A stretch of 64,000 nt of DNA from Flavobacterium sp. KMS (GTDB lineage: Bacteria > Bacteroidota > Bacteroidia > Flavobacteriales > Flavobacteriaceae). This document shows, piece after piece, positions 53,083 through 61,933 of the stretch. The notes below the pieces were generated by a model. It had not been told where the DNA came from and made no database searches. It worked only from the letters and a program-made list of their open reading frames with translations. The DNA is taken from contig NZ_JSYP01000001.1 of NCBI RefSeq assembly GCF_000813005.1, positions 581,288 to 645,287 of the forward strand, given 5' to 3'. Within the stretch, counting starts at the first letter, position 1; each line of letters starts with the position of its first letter. The position numbers and the translations under genes were made by a program.

Positions 53083-53244
53083 TTAAATAGGCTTTAAATT
53101 TGTTTCTTTAATACGTTCGTTCCAAACTTTTTCTTTATACCAATTAGAAGATTTAATCTTAACATTATAAAATAAATATGCCCCTACCAAAAATATTATA
53201 ACGACAAAGCTCAATAAAGTGCCTTTTAGAATCCTTTGTTTCAT
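53083..53244 (-). CDS. Short single-pass membrane protein, unknown function
   Basis: A 53-residue reading frame starting MKQRILKGTLLSFVVIIFLV and ending ETNLKPI. It has one N-terminal membrane helix (about 8-26) and a charged tail with NWYKEKVWNERIKE. It fits exactly between its neighbours (21 bases after the 52675 gene on the genome and 18 bases before the 53263 gene), with no other gene possible there, which supports it being real. Confidence 0.5.
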   Translation of the reverse strand: MKQRILKGTLLSFVVIIFLVGAYLFYNVKIKSSNWYKEKVWNERIKETNLKPI

Positions 53245-53262
53245 CGTTGTTTTTCTTTTACA

Positions 53263-53853
53263 TCATGGTATTTCCCAAGAATAAGGCTTTTTATAATAAG
53301 GACTGATCCCTCCTCCATCACTTTTAATTGGACTTTTCTTTAACTTATCATACATATCTAAAACATTATTATAATCAAGATTGAGAAAAAATGTTTCATC
53401 TTTATTAATCATATAATATTTTATTTGTTGATTTTTTAAATCATCTTCATATTTATAAGAACCATATTCTCCCATAGAATACAGGGGTACTAAATCTTTG
53501 TCTAAAAAAATAATTTCATATATACCATACATAATTTTTTCATTAGGATTATAAAACACACCAAAATTATAAGCTTCATTGGTCTTAATACATAGTATAA
53601 TATTTCTTTTTTTGTCAGAAAGAATTTTTATTTTTTCATCAAATCCAAATAATGAAAAATTACTATCATCATATTCTAGTTTTAAATTCAATCCCCATTT
53701 ACCAGACGACACATCAGCATCACATATTTGCTTAGATTCCGTCATTTTCTCTATGTCTGTTGAGAAACGTATATTCTCAATGTTTTTACAATTGTCTTTA
53801 CAGCTAATTATAAGCACCGAAAAGATTAGCATTAATAATTTTCTATATATCAT
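53263..53853 (-). CDS. Lipoprotein of unknown function
   Basis: A 196-residue lipoprotein: signal peptide MIYRKLLMLIFSVLIISC with Cys 18, then a mixed alpha/beta sequence rich in Lys, Asn and Tyr, ending SPYYKKPYSWEIP. A repeated Tyr/Asp pattern (YSMGEYGSYKYEDDL) is visible. It matches no family I recognise. It is probably the first gene of the small minus-strand run that ends at 51488. Confidence 0.6.
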   Translation of the reverse strand: MIYRKLLMLIFSVLIISCKDNCKNIENIRFSTDIEKMTESKQICDADVSSGKWGLNLKLEYDDSNFSLFGFDEKIKILSDKKRNIILCIKTNEAYNFGVFYNPNEKIMYGIYEIIFLDKDLVPLYSMGEYGSYKYEDDLKNQQIKYYMINKDETFFLNLDYNNVLDMYDKLKKSPIKSDGGGISPYYKKPYSWEIP

Positions 53854-54355
53854 TTTACTTTTTCATTAGCTTTCATAAATTTTATTTTTTAAAATTAATC
53901 TTCCCAAGTTAATACTTCATCTATTCCACAAAGAATATACATAACTTATAATCAATAACTTAATCATACACAAACTTATAGAAAAGCAGATAATAGCGAA
54001 TTTGTCTGTAGTTTTATTTATGATAAGATAAGACATACTTTTAATTAACGATAATAGATTTATTAGAACAAGTTCTTGAAATAAAAAAGGAAAACGATTT
54101 AAAGATAAATTTATCATTGGAGAATAAATTAAATAAATAATATTTTTTCGTGTTGTGTTATTCAATAATAATCAATATATTCGTATAGCATTGATTTTCA
54201 ATTACATAGAACAACAAAACATCCAAAGCCTCATTTCCGACAGACTCTCAAAGTTTGTTATTGGCAGTATTATCTACAACAGGATATATGAGTTGTTTAA
54301 AATATCAATACCACGCCCCTTTCCCTAATATTTACTTAATAATCTAATTAATCTT
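53854..54355. other. AT-rich gap before the broken GH144-GH29 gene
   Basis: No credible gene. An 82-codon minus-strand frame at 53917-54165 is hydrophobic low-complexity sequence and is not accepted. At 54255-54345 a plus-strand frame reads LLLAVLSTTGYMSC, like a lipoprotein signal, but it is in another frame than the gene at 54356 and ends at a TAA; it could be the lost leader of that gene. The promoter of the 53263 gene should also lie here. Confidence 0.4.
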
Positions 54356-57300
54356 ATGAGAGAATCTACTCCATTAACACCTACGCTTACGGATGAAGAG
54401 TTGCTTACTATAACGCAACGATACACATTTAAATACTTTTGGGATTATGCATCAAGCTCAGGAATGGCATACGAGCGTATTCCTGTTTCGGGAACAGCCG
54501 GAAATACCGTTACCTCTGGCGGTTCGGGATTTGGAGTAATGGCAATTTTAGTTGGCATCGAGAGAGGATTTATTACAAGAGAACAAGGACGACAACGTAT
54601 TGATAAAATTGTCGATTTCTTAACCAACTCGGCCACTAATTACAAAGGAGTTTTTGCTCATTGGATAAATGGAAATACAGGTGTAACCATTCCATTTAGC
54701 GCAGATGACAATGGAGGTGATTTGGTCGAAACATCTTTTATGATGCAGGGCTTGATTACGGCACGTCAGTATTTTAACCAACCAATAGTAACAGAACAAG
54801 CTCTGGTTATTAAGATTAACATACTTTGGAACAATGTTGATTGGAATTATTTTACATTCGGATCAAACAAACTATACTGGCATTGTAACAATGAGCTGCA
54901 AAATGTAAAGAATTTAGGTATTGTAGGCTGGAACGAGTGTATGATTACGTATCTGTTGGCTATTGCTTCACCCACTCATGCTATCGATCCCAGTTTGTGG
55001 AAAAGCGGCTGGTCATCGGGCGGTACTTATAAAACCAAGAATCAAAAATTTTATGATATTACGCTTCCTATTGGAAACGGAAATGCAAAAGGTGGCCCTC
55101 TATTTTTTGCTCATTATTCATTTCTCGGATTTAATCCTAAAAATTTAAGGGACACTTATAATGATGTAAATTATTTTCAGCAAAATCAGGCTCATACATT
55201 AATAAACAGAGCTTATTGCGAACAAAACCCGCTTACATATACGGGATATGGTCAAAACAAAGCCTGGGGATTAACTGCTTCTGATGGCCCGACAAGTTAC
55301 AGCGCCCATTCACCCGGAAATGACAAAGGCGTAATTGCCCCAACAGCTGCGATCTCCTCGATGCCATATACTCCTAAAGAGTCATTAGCCGCTCTCAGAT
55401 ATTTTTATGAAAAGTTGGGGCCGAAAATCTGGAACGAAAAAGCGGGATTTGTAGACTCCTTTAATGAAACCGCCAATTGGGTTGATGGTAGTTATTTGGC
55501 TATCGATCAGGGTCCTATTATTTGCATGATCGAAAATTATCGTTCGGGTATGCTATGGGATTATTTTATGTCGGCTCCCGAAATTCAATCAGCATTAATC
55601 AAAATACAATTTAAACCAGATTATTATCCGCGTCCCATAATTAGAGAACCACTTGTAATTGACAATTTTGAAAACGGGCAAATTAACTTTACCAATAAAA
55701 TTAATATTAACCCGGCAGCTTCTATGCAAATTACGGTAGTAGATAATCCCGACAAAACAGGATCAAACCAAAGTAATAAAGTATTGAAATTTAAACGATT
55801 GGACAATGCTACTAAATGGGCAGGTTTTTTTCTTCTCTAAATGAACCTCTCTCGGAGTATAAATATTTATACATGAAATATTATCGTAACAATCTTAATT
55901 CTCAGATCAGGGTTAATATTTCTGACGGAGGAAACAATGAATTCTTATCTCAAAGCCCATTGGATAAACAAAACGAATGGGGCGTAGCGGTGTTTGATTT
56001 ATTAACGAACAAAGTAAAAAATATTTCTGTGTTTGGTATTCAGCCTGATTATACGGCTAATGCTGCAATTGGAGATATTGTTTATATTGATGAGTTAATT
56101 TTTAGCGATACAGAGATCGATATTAATCCTTTCTACAATAACAATCCTAAAGAATTAAAAGCAACCGACGTAAAGACTAATTCTATTTCTTTATCGTGGG
56201 ATGCAATTCCTGCAGTAACTTCATACGATGTATTTAAAGAAGGTGTTTTTTATCAAAATGTTACTGCTAACTCAATAACTGTACATAATTTGAATTCATT
56301 TGACATTTACTGTTTCGCGGTAAGGGGCAGGGATGACAATCTGGATATTTTAACTAAGATGAGTAACACCCTTTATGTAACGACTCTTGAGACAAAAGAG
56401 CATAAAGATCAACGAATGGCCTGGTGGCGTGAAGCAAGTTTTGGACTGTTTTTGCATTGGGGAGGCTACTCCGGACTGGCGGGACACTATACAGGACCAA
56501 CTTTAATAAAATCAGGTTCGGGAATTGGACCTGATTATTGGATGCAGGATTATTATTCAACTTATCGCCCGGAATGGATTAATCCGGATGGAACTATTAA
56601 AATCGATCCCGCTACAGGTGAGCCTTACAAACCCGGCCAATATGCCGAATGGATTATGTTTGCAGCCCAGATTCCGAGAAACGAATACAAAACACGCTGG
56701 CAGCAAAATTTTACGGCACAAAACTTCAATGCTTCAGAATGGGTAAGAATGGCAAAGGAGGCCGGTATGAAATATATTGTCGTTACCGCCAAACACCATG
56801 AAGGTTTGGCTTTGATGCACACTCATCATGTTGGATATAATATTGAAGATGAAACCAATATTGCAGCCGATGTTTTAAAAGACTTGGTGACTGAGGCTCA
56901 TGCAGCAGGATTGAAAATAGGATTTTATTATTCTCAATGTCTGGACTGGATGAATCCGGGAGGAATGGGATGGATTCCTCAGAATACAACACCCGATCAT
57001 GAGGCTTCCTATCTGGAAAAGGCACAATATACTGATACTATTGTGGTTCCTCATATTCAAACCATGATTAATGACTATAATATTGACCTGATTTGGTGGG
57101 ATATGGGAGGCTCCAGTACACCCGAATTCCGGTATCGAATGATGAAAGCAATTAAAAAGATTCCCGGATCAGATCGTTTGATATTCAATAACCGAATGGA
57201 AGATGGTTTGACAGCAGATTTTAATACTCCTGAACAAAGTATTCCTACTATGCCGCCAAATGGAGATGGAACAGATTGGGAAACTTGTATGACAATGAAT

Positions 57301-58635
57301 GACAATTGGGGTTATGATGCTTATGATCCGCGTTGGAAAACCGAAAAAGATTTAATTCAAAAGCTGATTGATATTGTTAGTAAAGGAGGTAATTTTCTTC
57401 TCAATGTAGGTCCGGAGGCAGATGGGACATTTCCGCCCGAAGCAATCGACAGACTTAATGGATTTGCCTACTGGATGAGTATAAATAAAATGGCTATCGA
57501 TAAAACCCAATCCAGTCCTTATACTACACAATTACTTTGGGGACGAGCTACCAGCAAAATTATCGACGGAACACAATACTTATACCTGCATGTATTTGCA
57601 GATTATTGGCCTCTGAATGAAAAATTAAATGTTCCTGATCTGCCTGATGGAAGTGTTGTAAAAGCGTATTTCCTTGCAGATATTCACAAAACAGCATTGG
57701 ATATAACTCCCAATGATGGGTTTTCCGGATATACTATTTCGGTACCTGTAGCTCCTTTGGATAATATCAGTACAACCATTGTCTTAGAAATGTCAAGAAT
57801 TGTGGATATTCTTTTCACTTTTGTTAAACAATTCAATGATGGTACACTCAATTTGAATCCAATCGATGCTGTTGCTCCTGGATTAAGCATTCAAAATGCA
57901 CCGCTATATGAACTTGGGACATGGGTTAATGATGCTAACTTTGCCACCTGGCACGTTGAAGTTATTCAATCCGGAAATTTCATTTTAGATGCAGTTGTAT
58001 CAGGCTATTCGGGACAGTTTGTGCTAAAAGTAAATGGAGTAGATCAAGGACCTTATCCATTTACAATTACAACAAGAGGTTTTGAGAATTATCAAGTCTT
58101 ATCCATTGGAACAATTAATTTACCGGTTGGTATTTATAACATCGAACTGCACCGTATTTCGGGCGGAGGATGGGATCCTGTAAATGTGCGTCAAATTTCG
58201 ATTCATCCCCAAATTGATAGAACTCCTATTATCAATCAAAATGCAGATAGAACCCTTGTTGTTGCCGGACAAAATGCCATATTGCACGGAAGCGGTATTG
58301 GGATAGGAAATCCACCTTATTACAGCATTGCCGGATGGACAAATCCAGCTGCTTATGCGGCTTGGAGAGTGAAAGTGAACGAGGCAGGCATTTATCACTG
58401 GCAATGTGAACTGGCGGGTATTTCCGGTAAATTTCAATTGGTGATAAAAGAAATTTCAAGTATTATTTATCCGTTTACAACAACTGACAGTAGTTTCATG
58501 AACTATCAAATCAAGCAATTAGGTGATGTTTATCTGTACGAAGGAATTTATTATATCGAATTGCATCGTATTTCCAACGGAGGCTGGGATCCTGTTAATG
58601 TGCGTAACATTACCTTTTACCAAGATCTGCTTTAG
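54356..58635 (+). pseudogene. GH144-like / GH29 alpha-L-fucosidase multidomain protein, frameshifted
   Basis: Two overlapping frames join into one protein of about 1430 residues if one base is added to a run of seven T at 55825-55831 (KWAGFF then continues as SSLNEPLSEYKYLYMKYY). Part 1 (54356-55840) is a glycoamylase-fold/GH144 domain (TFKYFWDYAS; HYSFLGFNP; YLAIDQGPIICMIENYRSGMLW) plus the start of a jelly-roll domain. Part 2 completes the jelly roll, then an FN3 domain (SISLSWDAIPAVTSYDVFKEG), a GH29 fucosidase (WWREASFGLFLHWGGYSG; IVVTAKHHEGLALM; nucleophile Asp in IWWDMGGS), a C-terminal sandwich, and two tandem binding modules each ending ELHRIS-GGWDPVNVR. There is no signal peptide, although these enzymes are normally exported, so the 5' end also looks lost. 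Sequencing error or slippage remain possible. Confidence 0.82.
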
Positions 58636-58795
58636 TAAGTAATTGATCTAATAAAAATAGTTATATATTAGTAATGACAGAAATGAGCTAATAACTGTAT
58701 CTCTATTTGATAGAGATACAGAAACTATTTTATTACATCTAAAGATAGCTACTACTTGAAACAAAAAATACATCTGTAACACATTGATTGTAGAT

Positions 58796-59305
58796 ATGAT
58801 TAAACTTGAAAAGCTGATTATTATTGGGATTGTAATACTTTGTAGTAGTTGCAATAAAAAAAATGAAGTTGTAAAACCAAAGATAGAACAAGACGTTAAA
58901 GACCAAAAGCACTTAGTTTTAGACTATCACAAAAATTATTTCAAAAAGCTACGAAATGAAATGGATAGAATAGAAATTTCTCTCTATAAAATTAAAAACG
59001 ATACTCGGCAGGACACAACAAAACTTGTTGGATTAGACAGAATACTTGATAAAAAGAAAATAAAAGAATTTGATTCTTTATTTGATTCAACAAAAAATGA
59101 AGGCTACTGCTGCTGTCCTAAAACTCATTATAGAATCGATTTATATAAGCAGCAAAAAAGACTAAAAAGGTTTAATGTTGATACTTTAAGAGTAAAAGAT
59201 AAAGCATTTATTTTTGATACAAGTTATCAAAAATCGTATATAATTCCTTTAACTGTTTGGAACAATTTCTTAACTGATTCCAGAGTTCTTTCTAGTAACA
59301 AATGA
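58796..59305 (+). CDS. Lipoprotein of unknown function
   Basis: A 169-residue lipoprotein; the ATG at 58796 gives MIKLEKLIIIGIVILCSSC with the lipid Cys at 19, followed by a charged Lys/Glu-rich tether. The body is rich in Lys and Asp, with a predicted helical segment (YHKNYFKKLRNEMDRIEISL) and an unusual GYCCCPKTHYRIDLYK motif with three adjacent cysteines, possibly a metal or disulfide site. It ends at a strong terminator. No family recognised and no obvious partner gene. Confidence 0.65.
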   Translation: MIKLEKLIIIGIVILCSSCNKKNEVVKPKIEQDVKDQKHLVLDYHKNYFKKLRNEMDRIEISLYKIKNDTRQDTTKLVGLDRILDKKKIKEFDSLFDSTKNEGYCCCPKTHYRIDLYKQQKRLKRFNVDTLRVKDKAFIFDTSYQKSYIIPLTVWNNFLTDSRVLSSNK

Positions 59306-59324
59306 TATGAAGTTTCAAAGACAT

Positions 59325-59358
59325 AAAAAAACCTATTTCATTACGAAATAGGTTTTTT
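59325..59358. terminator. Bidirectional-looking terminator, first half of duplicated module 1
   Basis: AAAAAACCTATTTC and GAAATAGGTTTTTT pair almost perfectly around ATTAC. It serves the lipoprotein gene on the left and may also end the minus-strand acyltransferase transcript on the right. Confidence 0.9.
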
Positions 59359-59379
59359 ATTTTATAAACTCCTCGGTTC

Positions 59380-59451
59380 AAAATTCGAACCTTTTACTTA
59401 AAGGTTTTCAAACTTTAAGCAACTTATCAGAGGTATGAAAAGAAAGCATTT
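59380..59451. repeat. 72-bp repeat downstream of a hairpin, module copy 1
   Basis: Begins AAAATTCGAACCTTTTACTT and ends GAGGTATGAAAAGAAAGCATTT. It is imperfectly repeated at 60687-60759. Each copy lies about 55 bases after the start of a terminator-like hairpin, so hairpin plus tail behave as one module. Confidence 0.6.
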
Positions 59452-59494
59452 AATTTTTAAAGTTAATTACAAGCGCTAAATAAGCTTTAATCTC

Positions 59495-60313
59495 TTAATT
59501 ATGTAATTGATTTTTGAGAGCATACAACTTGCTTCTAAGATTTTTCAACATTAGAGGATCGGAAACTTTACCTTTAACTCTAGTTAAAAAAATGACCTCT
59601 CCGATAGTCATCTTTAAAGCATGTCCTTGTTTATTAAAAAGTTCCGAAATCAGTTTTGAAGTTTGCAACATCGGGTGAATTGATTTTAACATACTGAAGA
59701 AAAAACCATTATTTCCATGAAAATATATAGGCAGAATAGGAACATCAGCTTTACAGATAATTTTCCCTACCACGGGATGCCACTCAGGATCAGTGATTTC
59801 ACTCGTCTTAAAATTATAAGATGAAACTTCTCCTGCAGGAAATATTGCAACAGGAATACCTTCAGATAAAGCTTTTAGTGTCATTTTTAATCCCGTGATA
59901 CTCGCAGAATTTTGCAGATTTTCAAATGGATTTACTGCGATAATGCATTTTTCAAGATTTGGTATTTCCTTTAATAAAAAATTCCCCATATACATTGTAT
60001 CAGGACGTATTTTTGCAATTGTACTTAATAAAGCTAATGATTCGATACCTCCATAAGGATGATTTGCAACAACAATAAAAGCTCCCTCACGAGGAATATT
60101 TAGTAATTCGGTAGCATCATATTGGACTTTTACACCAATTTTCATTAAAACATAATTAGCAAAATCTGCACCCTCAAGATTACCTGCTTCTTTTACAACA
60201 GTATTTAAATTGTTAATTTTCATTACTTTCATTAAATAAGAGGATAATCCCGGGATAGGAATTTTAGAAAGGCCAGCAGCTTCAGAAAATTTTTCTTTGG
60301 AGATCAATGTCAT
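59495..60313 (-). CDS. PlsC-type lysophospholipid/amino-lipid acyltransferase
   Basis: A 272-residue acyltransferase with no signal peptide. The N-terminal region has a helix (IPIPGLSSYLMKVMK), then the active-site block IVVANHPYGGIESLAL in place of the usual NHx4D, then FPAGEVSSYNF (the second substrate-binding motif) and VPILPIYFHGNNGFFFSML. This pattern fits the hemolysin/ornithine- and glycine-lipid acyltransferase branch, typical of Bacteroidota amino lipids, which transfer an acyl chain at the inner membrane. It is a single gene flanked by the two copies of the hairpin module. Confidence 0.8.
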   Translation of the reverse strand: MTLISKEKFSEAAGLSKIPIPGLSSYLMKVMKINNLNTVVKEAGNLEGADFANYVLMKIGVKVQYDATELLNIPREGAFIVVANHPYGGIESLALLSTIAKIRPDTMYMGNFLLKEIPNLEKCIIAVNPFENLQNSASITGLKMTLKALSEGIPVAIFPAGEVSSYNFKTSEITDPEWHPVVGKIICKADVPILPIYFHGNNGFFFSMLKSIHPMLQTSKLISELFNKQGHALKMTIGEVIFLTRVKGKVSDPLMLKNLRSKLYALKNQLHN

Positions 60314-60630
60314 ATATTATAGCTAATTAAGGTTGAATGCAAAAAACTAATAAAAAACCTAAAAGGAATGGAATTAGCAATAAGTTAATGTGTATTTGGG
60401 AACTTTGTTATTATGACTTGAAATTAGAATTTGAAGTTATGAAAAGGAGAGATGATCAATCATCTGCATATTCTTTATCGCAATCATGGGTAAAGATACT
60501 CTGATTTTATACGTGAACGTTGAATATACGAATAAAACAATTTTAAAGAGGAACTATATTCACTTCATATTCAACTTTTGAACATGATTACATATTTCTT
60601 TTAACACTGACTTCGTAATTATAGAAATAA

Positions 60631-60670
60631 AAAAAAAGGTAAAATACATAATGTATTTTACCTTTTTTTA
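60631..60670. terminator. Terminator-like hairpin, module copy 2, in the 60314-60973 gap
   Basis: AAAAAAAGGTAAAATACAT and ATGTATTTTACCTTTTTTT form a near-perfect stem of about 18 bp ending in T. It lies upstream of the acyltransferase and downstream of the PorP/SprF gene in genome order, with no gene ending nearby on the plus strand. No gene is seen in the 660-base gap. Confidence 0.8.
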
Positions 60671-60686
60671 TGAAGAATCTTGATAC

Positions 60687-60759
60687 AAAATTAGAGCCTT
60701 TTACTTAGAGATTTCCAGATTTTGTGAAACTTGACAGAGGTCTGAAAAGAAAAGCATTT
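60687..60759. repeat. 73-bp repeat downstream of a hairpin, module copy 2
   Basis: Begins AAAATTAGAGCCTTTTACTT and ends GAGGTCTGAAAAGAAAAGCA plus TTT. It aligns with 59380-59451 over its whole length at roughly three-quarters identity by eye. Confidence 0.6.
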
Positions 60760-60973
60760 GATTCCCTAAGTTTATGAAACATGATTAAAAATATCAAAAC
60801 TTACTCTAGCATTAGCTTTCCATTTTTAAATCCAAAAAACATCAGGCACCTCTAAATCACTCAACAGTCATAACCAATTCATTTTCAAATTCGTTCCTAA
60901 AATAAAACTCTTTTTTATAAAAAAATCGTGTGAAGAGCAGAGCTTCTTATTTGAATTCTAACAAACTCTTTTA

Positions 60974-61882
60974 TTACATTTTATAACTAAGTCCACATTC
61001 AAAAGTATTGTTTGCATAAGCACCCAATGCTCCAAAATATTTAGAGTAAGCCAGGAAAACACCCAAATCATCAAGCGAAATTCCAAATGCTGTAGAAACA
61101 GTTTTATTAGTATGGTAAAACGCAGAAATGTTTATTTTATAATCTGGAAAATTAAACCTTCCCCCCATATCCAAAATATCTTTGTGCCCTTTAACACCTC
61201 TATAAGCTAACAATGGCTCAATATTTAAGTTTTCATCTCCATTTGATAGTAATATCTTGTAACTTATAGCCGAATAAAAAGTAGAACGATCTGCATAATT
61301 TTTAATACCATTATCATTTTCATAGAAAAGATTATGAAGTTTTGGCAATGATGCCTGAACTGTTAATAATCTGCTAGTATAAGCAATACCCAAATCTCCA
61401 TCAAAAATGGCACCCTCGTTATAATTCTGTAGTGCAACATCATCCAGACTTCCTTCCACTTTATTATAATCTATAGCAGAAAATTTTGCACCCGCAGACA
61501 AGCCGAAATGTATCTTTTGGTCAACTCCTGTTGGTAAATGATAAGCATAAGTTCCCATTATCCTTGTTCTATTGATTAAACCTGCTCTGTCGCTATTAAC
61601 ATTTAACCCTAGTCCAGTTCTGTTTCCGGAATTGTATTCGAAAGTAGCATTCATTAATATCGGATTTCCCGGAACTTCATCCCATTGTCTTTGGTAACCT
61701 ACATTAAACTTCATCCCTTTATCTAACCCTGCCATTGCAGGGTTGTTTAAATATTGGTTTTGAAAATACATAGACTCGAATTCTGTTAACTGCGCATTTG
61801 CGGAGTTTGTCCCTAATATAATCAGGAACATAATTACCTGTATATAGATTGCTCTCATTGATTTTATTTTCATTGTATTCAT
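60974..61882 (-). CDS. PorP/SprF family type IX secretion-associated membrane protein
   Basis: A 302-residue outer-membrane protein of the PorP/SprF family. After a signal peptide ending NSANAQ come the family signatures FESMYFQNQYLNNPAMAGL, FNVGYQRQWDEVPGNPILMN and GLGLNVNSDRAGLINRTRI; the rest is short beta strands with a typical ending (FECGLSYKM). SprF proteins commonly follow genes for very large T9SS substrates with type B (CHU_C/gliding-motility) sorting domains and help secrete or anchor them. The interrupted adhesin directly upstream on the same strand has exactly that domain, 51 bases away. The annotated start is at 61882; the ATG at 61873 is equally possible. Confidence 0.9.
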   Translation of the reverse strand: MNTMKIKSMRAIYIQVIMFLIILGTNSANAQLTEFESMYFQNQYLNNPAMAGLDKGMKFNVGYQRQWDEVPGNPILMNATFEYNSGNRTGLGLNVNSDRAGLINRTRIMGTYAYHLPTGVDQKIHFGLSAGAKFSAIDYNKVEGSLDDVALQNYNEGAIFDGDLGIAYTSRLLTVQASLPKLHNLFYENDNGIKNYADRSTFYSAISYKILLSNGDENLNIEPLLAYRGVKGHKDILDMGGRFNFPDYKINISAFYHTNKTVSTAFGISLDDLGVFLAYSKYFGALGAYANNTFECGLSYKM

Positions 61883-61933
61883 TTCTGTGTGGCTATCTTC
61901 TAACCATTTTTACTATTCTTATTTATTTTATTC

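Noticed and set aside
53917..54165. 82-residue hydrophobic minus-strand frame
   Set aside because: Its composition is that of random AT-rich DNA (Ile, Leu, Asn, Ser), with irregular hydrophobicity and no plausible leader. A real small membrane protein cannot be fully excluded.
54255..54345. Lipoprotein-like leader (LLLAVLSTTGYMSC) before the GH144 domain
   Set aside because: It is in a different frame from the gene, ends at a TAA before it, lacks an ATG start and has a poor lipobox; kept only as a possible remnant.
59375..59391. GGTTCAAAATTCGAACC, resembling a tRNA T-arm
   Set aside because: No acceptor, D or anticodon arm is found around it, and the loop does not fit a T-loop when the stem is paired; it is part of the duplicated module.
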